DNA of 64,000 bases from DASSKA01 sp963839365. Lineage in GTDB: Bacteria > Actinomycetota > Actinomycetes > Propionibacteriales > Nocardioidaceae. The notes beneath the pieces were generated by a model, which ran no database searches, was not told where the DNA came from, and saw only the letters and a program-made list of their open reading frames with translations. Location of the stretch: assembly GCA_963839365.1 (NCBI GenBank), contig CAWIUT010000010.1:186001-250000 (forward strand). Direction: 5' to 3'. Below are positions 16,375-24,256 of this stretch, one piece after another (within the stretch, counting starts at the first letter, position 1; every line of letters begins with the position of its first letter). The translations under genes and the position numbers were made by a program.

Positions 16375-17091
16375 CTACTGCCCGACCCCCACGGTCAGTC
16401 CGGCCACGATCACTCCCACGGCCGCGAGGGCGGTGTAGGCGGTCGAGATCCACAGCAGCTTCGGGGCGCCGATGCGCAGCGCGATCCGCAGCGGCAGGTG
16501 CCGCACGCCGGTCTCGTGGTCCTGGACGAGGTCGGGCAGCACGTTGAGGAAGTGGATGCCGATGCCGAGCGCCGCCGCCGCGACGGTCATGGCGACCGTC
16601 GGCGGGCCGCCGTGCATCCCACCGCCGAGGCCGCCGTAGGACAGGAACGCCGGCAGCAGCCCGAAGCTGACCGCGTAGGGCAGGAAGGACAGCACGGTGC
16701 GCTTGAACCACAGGTCGTAGAGCCAGGCGCTGGCGACCGCGGCCAGGTGCGCGATCCCGGCCTGGGTGCCGTTCGCGATGGACAGCGGGATGACCAGCAG
16801 GACGGCGACCGCGATCGCGAAGGCGACGTTGCCCGGGTCCACCCAGCCCATGGCGACCGGCTTGTCGCGCCGGCCCACCTGGGCGTCGCGCTCGCGGTCC
16901 AGCAGGTCGTTCAACCAGCCCACGCTGAGCTGACCCGTGAGCACCGTGGCGGCCACCAGCGCGCACTGCTCCGCGGGGCGACCGGTGAGTGCGGCGGCCA
17001 CCGTCAGCGCGACGGTCATCGCAGCGGTCGGCAGCGGGTGACAGGCGAGCACGAGGGAGGGCACCAGCCCCCTCTGCTTCGTCGATGTCAT
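16375..17091 (-). CDS. UbiA family prenyltransferase-like membrane protein
   Basis: 238 residues with about eight membrane helices. The two Asp-rich motifs of UbiA enzymes are present: NDLLDRERDAQVGRRDKPVA in the first half and LPDLVQDHETGVRHLP in the second. These bind the diphosphate of a prenyl donor through Mg2+. The donor and acceptor cannot be read from sequence. It is shorter than MenA or UbiA (about 290) and belongs to an actinobacterial subgroup annotated only as UbiA family. It is divergent from carD, with 204 bases between. Confidence 0.85.
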   Translation of the reverse strand: MTSTKQRGLVPSLVLACHPLPTAAMTVALTVAAALTGRPAEQCALVAATVLTGQLSVGWLNDLLDRERDAQVGRRDKPVAMGWVDPGNVAFAIAVAVLLVIPLSIANGTQAGIAHLAAVASAWLYDLWFKRTVLSFLPYAVSFGLLPAFLSYGGLGGGMHGGPPTVAMTVAAAALGIGIHFLNVLPDLVQDHETGVRHLPLRIALRIGAPKLLWISTAYTALAAVGVIVAGLTVGVGQ

Positions 17092-17262
17092 GGGTCGCAG
17101 TATCCGTCACGAAACCCCAGGCGGGGCGGCGTTTCCGGGCGTCCCGCGTGGCGCGCGAACCGGCTCCGCGACGTCGCCAACGCACACGAATCGCCAATCT
17201 GTCAAGCCCCGATCCGGCCTCTGACCTGCGGAAACGTGGCGGGGCACGGATCGCGGGCGTGT

Positions 17263-17285
17263 TAGACTGGTCACCTAGGAAGGGG
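17263..17285 (+). promoter_or_regulatory. carD promoter -10 and ribosome binding site
   Basis: A TAGACT hexamer (17263-17268, in GTTAGACT) lies 28 bases before the carD ATG, and AGGAAGGGG (17277-17285) is the ribosome binding site. No convincing -35 is seen. Confidence 0.45.
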
Positions 17286-17295
17286 TACTTGGCAC

Positions 17296-17781
17296 ATGAC
17301 ATTCACCGTCGGCGAAACGGTTGTTTACCCGAATCATGGGGCTGCAGTCATCGAGGACATCGAGACCCGCAAGATCAAGGGCGAGGACAAGCAGTACCTC
17401 GTGCTGCGCATCGTCGCACAGCAGGATCTGGTGGTCAGGGTCCCGGCCTGCAACCTCGATCTCGTAGGTGTCCGGGACGTGGTGGACAAGGAGGGGCTGG
17501 ACCGGGTCTTCGACGTCCTCCGCGCCGCGCACACCGAGGAGCCGACGAACTGGTCACGCCGGTACAAGGCGAACCTCGAGAAGCTGCACTCCGGCGACGT
17601 GATGAAGGTCGCCGAGGTGGTCAGGGACCTGTGGCGCCGTGAGCGCGACCGGGGTCTGTCCGCCGGTGAGAAGCGGATGCTGGCCAAGGCCCGTCAGATC
17701 CTCGTCTCCGAGCTGGCGCTCGCCGAGCGCACCAACGAGGACAAGGCCGAGGCGCTCCTCGACGAGGTTCTCGCCTCCTGA
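17296..17781 (+). CDS. carD: RNA polymerase-binding transcription factor CarD
   Basis: 161 residues, the usual length. The N-terminal Tudor-like domain (FTVGETVVYPNHGAAVIEDI, then QQDLVVRVPACNLDLVGVRD) binds the beta subunit of RNA polymerase. The helical C-terminal domain contains the conserved Trp in TNWSRRYKAN that wedges into the upstream edge of the transcription bubble. CarD stabilises open complexes, notably at rRNA promoters. The next gene starts nine bases after the stop and is probably co-transcribed. Confidence 0.97.
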   Translation: MTFTVGETVVYPNHGAAVIEDIETRKIKGEDKQYLVLRIVAQQDLVVRVPACNLDLVGVRDVVDKEGLDRVFDVLRAAHTEEPTNWSRRYKANLEKLHSGDVMKVAEVVRDLWRRERDRGLSAGEKRMLAKARQILVSELALAERTNEDKAEALLDEVLAS

Positions 17782-17789
17782 CCGACACG

Positions 17790-18392
17790 GTGTGGGGGCC
17801 GACGCCGCTCGGTGTCGTCCCCACGGAGGGTCGGGGCTCGCTCCCGTTCGCGCTCTGGCACGGGGAGTCGCTTGTCGCCGTGGCGTCCTGGTCCCTCGCG
17901 GAGTCCGGCGTCACGCTGCTGGACTTCACGAGCTCGTGGGCCCAGGTGGTCGACGCGTCCGTGCCGCTCGTCGTGCACGACCCGTTGTGCCCGACCACAC
18001 CGGTGGAGTTCCTGGGCTCCGTCGTCTCGGCTGCCTGCCCGGGTGGTCCGGGCGACCCGGACGGTCCTGGCGGCCCCCCTGGCGACCGGGGCAGTTCGGG
18101 AAGGCCCGTGCTGGCCGGCGTGCGGCCGGTCACCGACACGGTCAAGGAGATGGCCTCCGGGCTGGTCGGCGCGACGGTGGACCGTTCCCAGCTGGTGTCC
18201 TTGGCCTCCCCCGTCGTACTCCCGGCCGGGGTGGTGGCGGCGCTGCCGGACTGGCCGGACCTCACCAACCTGCCCGTCCTGGTGGCTCGGCTCGCTGAGC
18301 GGTTCGGGGTCTCGTTCGTGGAGGCCCCCGCCGAGGGGCGCCGCATCGTCGACGAGTCCGACCTGCGGCTGCTGGAGGCCACCTCCCGCTGA
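17790..18392 (+). CDS. IspD-like protein lacking the nucleotide-binding half
   Basis: 200 residues from a GTG just after carD. There is no Gly-rich CTP-binding loop at the N-terminus, but the C-terminal two thirds follow the IspD fold: LVVHDPLCPTTPVEFL in place of HDAARP, then PVTDTVKE and GATVDRSQL, the loop that in E. coli IspD carries Thr140 and Arg157, which bind methylerythritol phosphate. These residues are absent from the full-length ispD next door (18440-19144). The N-terminal ~60 residues are not recognised, and a Gly/Pro/Asp-rich stretch (about 85-105) interrupts the domain. Possibilities are a degenerate paralogue, or a partner subunit of IspD. It is convergent with ispD. Confidence 0.6.
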   Translation: MWGPTPLGVVPTEGRGSLPFALWHGESLVAVASWSLAESGVTLLDFTSSWAQVVDASVPLVVHDPLCPTTPVEFLGSVVSAACPGGPGDPDGPGGPPGDRGSSGRPVLAGVRPVTDTVKEMASGLVGATVDRSQLVSLASPVVLPAGVVAALPDWPDLTNLPVLVARLAERFGVSFVEAPAEGRRIVDESDLRLLEATSR

Positions 18393-18439
18393 GCCGGCGC
18401 GCGCCTGCTCAGCGCCGGCGGCGCCCGCGGCGGGGCCGC

Positions 18440-19144
18440 TCAGTGCGCGTCCGTGAGCAGCCGCTCGGCGACGGCGACGTCCTCGGGGAAGGTGATCTTC
18501 AGGTTGGTCGCGGGCGCCTCCACCCCACGCACCGCCAGGCCGGAGTAGCGCGCTACGCAGGCGGCGGTGTCGGTGCCCTCGAAACCATCGGAGCGGGCTT
18601 GTCGATAGCTGTCCAGCAGCGGTCGGGCCCGGAACGCCTGCGGGGTCTGCACCCCGACCAGCTCACCGTCGCCGGGCAGCCGTCCGTCCCGGGTGAGCAG
18701 CCCCGGCTGGTGGCGCACCGGGATCGCGCCGCCGTGCTCCACCGCCGCGGCCACGACCTGGTGCCACAGGTCCGCGGGGGCCAGCGGACGGGCGGTGTCG
18801 TGGATGGCGACCACGTCGAAGTCGCCCGCGTCGACCCGGGTGGCGAGCGTGCTCAGCGCGCTCCACTCCGACCCGTGCCGGGTGGCCCCGCCCTCGACGA
18901 GGAGTACGTCGGACCCGGCCGCCTGCTCCACGGCCTGCTCCACGGCCTGGCGGTCGGCCGGTCGGTGCACGACCAGCACCTGGCTCACGTACGGAAGCCC
19001 GCGGACCGTCTCCAGCGACCAGCCCAGCACCGGCCGGTCGCCCAGCGGAAGCAGCACCTTGTTGGTGCCTGCACCCACCCGGGTGCCCGACCCGGCCGCG
19101 AGCAGCACAGCGGCGACCGAGACATCAGCGGGCGGCTCAGACAC
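18440..19144 (-). CDS. ispD: 2-C-methyl-D-erythritol 4-phosphate cytidylyltransferase
   Basis: 234 residues; third step of the MEP isoprenoid pathway, joining CTP and MEP. CTP site: LLAAGSGTRVGAGTNKVLLP with catalytic Arg and Lys. Further motifs are AIHDTARPLAP, GVQTPQAF, TDTAACV and the C-terminal NLKITFPEDVAVAE, whose Lys matches E. coli Lys213. Unusual: the beta-arm motif that normally reads PVxDTxK...DR is replaced by VRHQPGLLTRDGRLPGDGE, so the equivalents of Thr140 and Arg157 are not visible. Those residues do occur in the small IspD-like protein encoded convergently at 17790-18392. ispF lies 1.1 kb away rather than directly next to ispD. Confidence 0.9.
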   Translation of the reverse strand: MSEPPADVSVAAVLLAAGSGTRVGAGTNKVLLPLGDRPVLGWSLETVRGLPYVSQVLVVHRPADRQAVEQAVEQAAGSDVLLVEGGATRHGSEWSALSTLATRVDAGDFDVVAIHDTARPLAPADLWHQVVAAAVEHGGAIPVRHQPGLLTRDGRLPGDGELVGVQTPQAFRARPLLDSYRQARSDGFEGTDTAACVARYSGLAVRGVEAPATNLKITFPEDVAVAERLLTDAH

Positions 19145-19196
19145 GCCGGCACCCTACCCGCCCGGGCCGTGCGTCCGCGGCGGCGCTGAAGCCGGG

Positions 19197-19273
19197 GGAG
19201 GGGCCGCAACGTCGCAGGTGGCCGGCCGTGGCCCCCGGGTCGGTGGGTGGAGGGGCCGCAACGTCGCAGGTGG
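19197..19273. repeat. Two identical 25-bp repeats of the GGGGCC hairpin family
   Basis: The 25-base segment at 19197-19221 recurs exactly at 19249-19273; both contain GGGGCCGCAACGTCGCAGG. The first copy is followed by CCGTGGCCCC, so it can fold like the palindromes at 7050-7137. They lie in the 329-base gap between divergent ispD and the next gene; the remainder of that gap (19274-19473) shows no gene, only a GGAAGGGG ribosome binding site near its end. Confidence 0.6.
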
Positions 19274-19473
19274 GCGGGAACAGACCGTGGCGGGTCGGTG
19301 GGACCCGAGTACGACCCACGATCCGGGGTATCGCAACCAGAACGGACGGGACCAACCCGCTCGGACCGGTCAGCCGGTGACGAACCACCCAACCACCGCA
19401 GCCCGGGCAACCTGTCCGGGGTGTGAGGCGTCACAACTGGGACAGCGCTGATCTCTCGAGGGAAGGGGTGTCC

Positions 19474-20199
19474 ATGACCAGACACACGCGATCGGCTCTG
19501 GTACTGCTCGTCGCGGCCGCGGCGGCCGCGGCGGCCGCGGCGGCCGCGGCGGTCGCGGCGCCCGAGGTGGCGGTGGCCGCGCCCGAGGTCGCGCAGGCAG
19601 CGCCGCGGGGCGTGTGCGCCGGCGTCAGCCGGTGCAGGGTGGTGGCCCACGTGGACGTGAACGGCGATGGGCACCGTGACGCGGTGGGCGTGGCGCGCCG
19701 CGGCCACAACGGCGACCCGCACGGCGCGGTGATCCTGCGGGTGGAGACGGCCTCGGGCCGCGTGGTCTCGGTGCGCCGACCGCTGACGTACTGGTACGGC
19801 CCCGTCTGGCAGGGCGCCACCCGGTTGGACGCGCGTCCGGGCGCCGAGCTGGTGGTGGCCCACAACGAGGGTGCGCACACCAAGCTGTACACCGCCTTCA
19901 CCTGGCGGCACGGCCGGCTGGTGCGGCTGGACGCGCCCGGCCGCGGGCGGGACTGGATCGTGGACGGCGCCTACAGCGTCGACGACGGCTGGCTGCGCGG
20001 GCACGGCGACCAGGTGGGCGTGGTCCGCAAACGGACCGCGCAGCGGGTCGGGAGCACGAACCGGTTCCGCGGCGTGGTCCGCACCTTCCGCTGGCGGCAC
20101 GGCGGCTGGACCGAGGTCGGTCAGCGCCACCAGAGCATGACCCCCCGCCGGGCCGCCCGCTGGTCGGGGTTCCGGGTGCACGGCCTGGCCCGCTACTGA
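19474..20199 (+). CDS. Secreted FG-GAP-like protein with poly-Ala signal peptide
   Basis: 241 residues behind a GGAAGGGG ribosome binding site. The signal peptide hydrophobic core is an unbroken run of alanines coded by five 9-bp repeats (19513-19557), followed by two related APEVA repeats. The mature part starts near AAPRGVCAGVSRCRVVAHVD; DVNGDGHRDAVGV is a calcium-binding type FG-GAP/VCBS loop. After it the chain shows WYGPVWQGATRLDARPGAELVV and several Arg-rich strands, like a partial beta-propeller or VCBS repeat protein. Two cysteines may form a disulfide. No enzyme motif is seen and no function can be assigned. It is convergent with ispF, 19 bases away. Confidence 0.75.
   Translation: MTRHTRSALVLLVAAAAAAAAAAAAAVAAPEVAVAAPEVAQAAPRGVCAGVSRCRVVAHVDVNGDGHRDAVGVARRGHNGDPHGAVILRVETASGRVVSVRRPLTYWYGPVWQGATRLDARPGAELVVAHNEGAHTKLYTAFTWRHGRLVRLDAPGRGRDWIVDGAYSVDDGWLRGHGDQVGVVRKRTAQRVGSTNRFRGVVRTFRWRHGGWTEVGQRHQSMTPRRAARWSGFRVHGLARY
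19513..19557 (+). repeat. 9-bp tandem repeat in signal peptide codons
   Basis: Five units of GCGGCCGCG (the last with one mismatch) encode the Ala run of the signal peptide in the secreted protein at 19474-20199. Because the unit is a multiple of three, gain or loss of units would lengthen or shorten the hydrophobic core without a frameshift. Confidence 0.85.
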
Positions 20200-20218
20200 C
20201 CCGGGCCGGCGACCGGCG

Positions 20219-20704
20219 TCAGCCGGTCGGGAACACCAGCGCGGTCGCGATCGCCGCGACGCCCTCGCCCCGGCCGGTGAGCCCGAGCCCGTCGGCGGTC
20301 GTCGCGGACACCGTGACCGGCGCGCCGGCCGCCTCGGACAGGGCCGCCTGCGCCTCCTCGCGGCGCCCGCCGAGCCGGGGCCGGTTGCCGATCACCTGCA
20401 CCGCGACGTTCCCGAGCCGGAAACCGGCCGCGCGCACCCGCCGCGCGGCCTCGGCCAGCAGCGCGCACCCGGACGCGCCCGCCCACTCCGGCTGGTCGGT
20501 GCCGAAGTTCGAGCCGAGGTCCCCCAGTCCGGCCGCCGAGAACAGCGCGTCGCAGGCGGCGTGCGCGGCGACGTCGCCGTCGGAGTGGCCGGCCAGCCCC
20601 TGCGGCTCGTCGGGGAAGGCCAGCCCGGCGACGTGCAGGGGCACGCCGTCGGCGAGCCGGTGTACGTCGGTGCCGATGCCGATACGCGGGTCCACGCCCC
20701 GCAT
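20219..20704 (-). CDS. ispF: 2-C-methyl-D-erythritol 2,4-cyclodiphosphate synthase
   Basis: 161 residues; fifth step of the MEP pathway, cyclising CDP-ME 2-phosphate with loss of CMP. Zinc and active-site motifs are intact: RIGIGTDVHRL with the metal-binding Asp and His, AGHSDGDVAAHAACDAL with the third metal ligand, GDLGSNF, and the C-terminal ATTADGLGLTGRGEG. The start is taken at the second of two adjacent ATGs (20704); 20707 or GTG 20695 are also possible. It diverges from the sulfite-oxidase-like gene. Confidence 0.96.
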   Translation of the reverse strand: MRGVDPRIGIGTDVHRLADGVPLHVAGLAFPDEPQGLAGHSDGDVAAHAACDALFSAAGLGDLGSNFGTDQPEWAGASGCALLAEAARRVRAAGFRLGNVAVQVIGNRPRLGGRREEAQAALSEAAGAPVTVSATTADGLGLTGRGEGVAAIATALVFPTG

Positions 20705-20798
20705 CATGCCGCATCCGAGCGGCCGTTCCCGGTCCGCACGGGCCGGAAAGTCCGGGCCGGGACCAGTCCATCCTTGCGAGAGGCGCGAACATAGGGGT

Positions 20799-22346
20799 GT
20801 GAGCAGCCGCAGCCGTCTGGCCGCCGCCGGGGTCATCGCCAGCGGGACCGGCGTCGCGGTCGGCCAGGCGCTGACAGTCTGGCTGAACGTCGCGAGCACC
20901 CCGATCCAGGCGGTCGCCGAGACCATCATCGTGACCACGCCCGGGCCGGTCGCCGAGACGCTGATCGGCCTGGTCGGTCGCAAGGACAAGCCGCTGCTGG
21001 TCGTCGGCGTGACCGTCGTCGTACTCCTGCTCGGTGCGCTCGCCGGCGTGCTGTCCCGCCGCAGCCGATGGGCCGGCAACGCCGTGGTCCTCGTGGTGGT
21101 CGCGCTCGGGGTGGCCGCGGTGGCCACCCGCCCCGGCTTCGCGGGCACGGACCTGGTCCCGGTCGTGCTCGGCGGGCTGGCGTGGTACGCCGCGCACGGC
21201 TACCTCGTCGGGTTCCTGCTGCGGCCCTCCGCGCAGCGGGCTGCCGAGGCGTCCGCCCCGCCCGGGAGTACGACGGAGCGGCCCGGGCCGACCAGGCGGG
21301 CCTTCCTGCTGCGCGGCGGCACCATCGCGCTGGTGGCCGCCGTCGTGGGGGTGGGAGGCACCTTCCTCGGCCAGTCCCGCCGGGCCGTGGAGGCCAGCCG
21401 GCGGATGCTCCGGCTGCCGACCACCGGGGGCGTCGTGCCCCGGGGCGCCCAGGTGAACGTGCCGGGCATGCCGCCGTGGCGGACCAGCGACGCCACCTTC
21501 TACCGGATCGACACCGCGCTGGTGCTGCCGAACGTCGACCCGAAGCAGTGGCGGCTGCGCATCCACGGCATGGTCGACCACCCGGTCACGCTCACCTTCG
21601 AGGACCTGCTGAGCCGGCAGCTCACCCAGGCCTGGGTGACGATCTGCTGCGTGTCCAACCCGGTCGGCGGCCCGCTGATCGGCAACGCCTGGTGGAGCGG
21701 GGTGCGGGTCGCGGACCTGCTGAAACAGGCAGGGGTGCGCCCCGGTGCGGACGCGGTGCGGCAGACCAGCGCGGACGGCTGGACCTGCGGCACCCCGCTG
21801 AAGGCGCTCACCGACGGCCGCAACGCGATGCTCGCCGTGGCCATGAACGGGGAGCCGCTCCCGATCGAGCACGGGTTCCCGGTGCGGATGATCGTGCCGG
21901 GACTCTACGGCTACGTGTCGGCGACCAAGTGGGTCACCGACCTCGAGGTCACCAGCTTCGACAGGTTCGCGGCCTACTGGACGGTCCGCGGCTGGTCGCC
22001 GCAGGGGCCGGTCAAGACCGAGTCCCGCGTGGACGTACCCGGCCAGGGCGACAGCGTCCCGGCCGGCACGGTGCGGGTCGGGGGCACTGCGTGGGCGCAG
22101 CACACCGGCATCGCGAAGGTGGAGTACCGCCTGGACGGGCAACCCTGGCAGCAGGCGGAGCTGGGCCGGGTGCCCGACCTGGACACCTGGGTGCAGTGGG
22201 CCGGCACGGTCCGGGCCGGCCCGGGCGACCACACCCTCACCGTGCGCGCCACCGACCGCTCCGGCTACACCCAGACCCCGGTGCGGCACGACGTCGTGCC
22301 CAACGGCGCGACCGGCTGGGACAGCGTCTCCTTCTCCGCGTCCTGA
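20799..22346 (+). CDS. Membrane-anchored molybdopterin-dependent oxidoreductase, sulfite-oxidase family
   Basis: 515 residues from GTG 20799. Four membrane helices fill the first ~190 residues (GVIASGTGVAVGQALTVWLN, LLVVGVTVVVLLLGALAGVL, then two more, the last after a Tat-like TRRAFLLRGG). The oxidoreductase domain follows: VPRGAQVNVPGMPPW, then TFEDLLSRQLTQAWVTICC. The conserved VSNPVGGPLIGNAWWSGV segment contains the Mo-ligand type Cys of the CVSN motif. LYGYVSATKWVTDLEV and an Ig-like dimerisation domain (about 410-515) complete the sulfite-oxidase family architecture. The active site faces the outside. The substrate is unknown; no haem protein partner is adjacent. Confidence 0.88.
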   Translation: MSSRSRLAAAGVIASGTGVAVGQALTVWLNVASTPIQAVAETIIVTTPGPVAETLIGLVGRKDKPLLVVGVTVVVLLLGALAGVLSRRSRWAGNAVVLVVVALGVAAVATRPGFAGTDLVPVVLGGLAWYAAHGYLVGFLLRPSAQRAAEASAPPGSTTERPGPTRRAFLLRGGTIALVAAVVGVGGTFLGQSRRAVEASRRMLRLPTTGGVVPRGAQVNVPGMPPWRTSDATFYRIDTALVLPNVDPKQWRLRIHGMVDHPVTLTFEDLLSRQLTQAWVTICCVSNPVGGPLIGNAWWSGVRVADLLKQAGVRPGADAVRQTSADGWTCGTPLKALTDGRNAMLAVAMNGEPLPIEHGFPVRMIVPGLYGYVSATKWVTDLEVTSFDRFAAYWTVRGWSPQGPVKTESRVDVPGQGDSVPAGTVRVGGTAWAQHTGIAKVEYRLDGQPWQQAELGRVPDLDTWVQWAGTVRAGPGDHTLTVRATDRSGYTQTPVRHDVVPNGATGWDSVSFSAS

Positions 22347-22588
22347 CTCTCCGGGTGCTGACCCCGGAATCGGCGCGCCGACCGCACCGCGGACGTCACG
22401 TTTGCATCACGAAATCGGTAGGTCGAGCGGGGCGGGCCGCCCGGCGCGGGCGAGGGCTGGTTGACCGGCGGCCGGAGGGGGTAGAAGTCGCCCAGGTCAC
22501 ACTCGCACGAGGGGCGCTGCTGTGACCTGAGTGACATGTCGCTATGTTGGCGGACTGTTCAGTCGAAGACACAAGACATGGAGACACC

Positions 22589-24253
22589 ATGGCATCAGGT
22601 ACACGGACGGCCGACGGTGGTCACCGCCAGGACCTGCGACGACATGTGGGCCTGGTAGGGCTCCTGTTCGCCAGCGTCGGGTCGATCATCGGCTCCGGCT
22701 GGCTCTTCGGGGCGTTGAACGCCGCCCAGGAGGCCGGCCCGGCCGCCATCATCTCGTGGGCGATCGGTGGGGTGATGATCCTGCTGATCGCCCTTGTCTA
22801 TGCGGAGCTGGGGACGATGTTCCCGTTGTCCGGCGGCGTGGTGCGCTACCCGCACCTGTCCTTCGGATCCTTCGCCAGCTACACCACCGGGTGGATCACC
22901 TGGGTCGCGGTGGCCACCACCGCCCCGATCGAGGTGGAGGCGGCACTGCAGTACGCCACCAAGTACTACCCGTTCACGGTCAGCAAGACCCTGGCCGACG
23001 GCAGCTCGGTGCACACCCTGACGGGGGTCGGGTACGGCGTCGCGGTGCTGCTGCTGGCGGTGTTCGTGGTCGTGAACTACTACGGGATCCGCTGGTTCGC
23101 CCGGATCAACAACGCCATGGTGTGGTGGAAGCTGTTCATCATCACCCTGGTGATCCTGGCGTTCTTGTTCACCGCGTTCCACGGCGCCAACTTCAGCTCC
23201 TACGGCTTCCGGCCGGAGGGCTGGCACGGGGTGTTCACCGCGATCGCGACCTCGGGGATCGTGTTCTCCTACCTCGGCTTCCGACAAGGCATCGAGCTGG
23301 CCGGGGAGACCGACAACCCGAAGCGGAACGTGCCGATCGCGGTGATCGGGTCGGTGCTCCTCACCGGCGTCATCTACGTGGCGCTGCAGATCGCGTTCGT
23401 GGGCGCGTTGCACCCGAGCGTGCTGACCAAGTCGCACGGCTGGGCGCACCTCAGCTTCGCCAACGACTTCGGTCCTCTCGCAGCGGTCGCCTCCATGCTC
23501 GGGCTGGGCTGGCTGGCCGTTCTGCTGTACGCCGACGCGATCATCTCCCCCGGGGACACCGGTCTGATCTACACCACGATCACCTCGCGGATCTCCTACG
23601 CGATGGCACGCAACAAGAACGCGCCGAACTCGCTGGCCAACACCACCGAGCGCGGTGTGCCGCTGGTCAGCCTGATCGTCACCTTCCTGGTCGGTCTGGT
23701 CGTGTTCCTGCCGTTCCCGTCCTGGCAGCAGCTGGTCGGCTTCATCACCTCGGCGACCGTGCTGTCGTTCGCCTCGGGCCCGCTGGTGCTCACCTCGCTG
23801 CGCCACCAGGTGCCCGAGCACGAGCGTCCGTTCCGGCTGCCCGGTGGGCACGTCGTGCCGGTGCTGGCGTTCTGGTGCTCGAACCTGATCGTCTACTGGT
23901 CGGGCTGGGACATCGTGTGGAAGCTGATGGTCAGCGTGCTGCTCGGCATGGTGATGCTGGGGATCTTCACCGTCACCCGTTCGGTGCAGGGGCCGATGGA
24001 CTTCCGGTCCGGCGCCAGCTGGCTGGTGCCCTGGCTGGGCGGCACCACCGTGGTGTCCTACCTGGGCTCCTACGGTGGGGGCACCGGCGTGATCGGGTTC
24101 GGCTGGTCGATCCTGATCCTGCTCGCCCTGTCGGTCATCGTCTACGCGATCGCGATCTCGCAGCGGCTGTCGCCGGAGCGGGCGCAGGGTCACATCGCGG
24201 AGTCGCAGCGCGAGTCCGCGGTCGAGGAGGAGACCCTGGGCGCGACCCCGTAG
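22589..24253 (+). CDS. APC-superfamily amino acid/polyamine permease
   Basis: 554 residues with about 12-14 membrane helices. The first helix carries the APC substrate-binding motif FASVGSIIGSGWLFG, followed by YAELGTMFPLSGGVVRYPHL in helix 3 and FRQGIELAGETDNPKRNVP in the loop after helix 6, a consensus segment of the family. The start is placed at ATG 22589 after GGAG; an earlier TTG (22544) would add 15 residues with no better signal. The substrate is not evident. The 242-base upstream gap (22347-22588) shows no gene or clear regulatory element. Confidence 0.92.
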   Translation: MASGTRTADGGHRQDLRRHVGLVGLLFASVGSIIGSGWLFGALNAAQEAGPAAIISWAIGGVMILLIALVYAELGTMFPLSGGVVRYPHLSFGSFASYTTGWITWVAVATTAPIEVEAALQYATKYYPFTVSKTLADGSSVHTLTGVGYGVAVLLLAVFVVVNYYGIRWFARINNAMVWWKLFIITLVILAFLFTAFHGANFSSYGFRPEGWHGVFTAIATSGIVFSYLGFRQGIELAGETDNPKRNVPIAVIGSVLLTGVIYVALQIAFVGALHPSVLTKSHGWAHLSFANDFGPLAAVASMLGLGWLAVLLYADAIISPGDTGLIYTTITSRISYAMARNKNAPNSLANTTERGVPLVSLIVTFLVGLVVFLPFPSWQQLVGFITSATVLSFASGPLVLTSLRHQVPEHERPFRLPGGHVVPVLAFWCSNLIVYWSGWDIVWKLMVSVLLGMVMLGIFTVTRSVQGPMDFRSGASWLVPWLGGTTVVSYLGSYGGGTGVIGFGWSILILLALSVIVYAIAISQRLSPERAQGHIAESQRESAVEEETLGATP

Positions 24254-24256
24254 TCG

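Noticed and set aside
16375..16750. Assigning the UbiA-like protein to menaquinone (MenA) synthesis
   Set aside because: It is about 50 residues shorter than MenA, and no menaquinone gene is adjacent.
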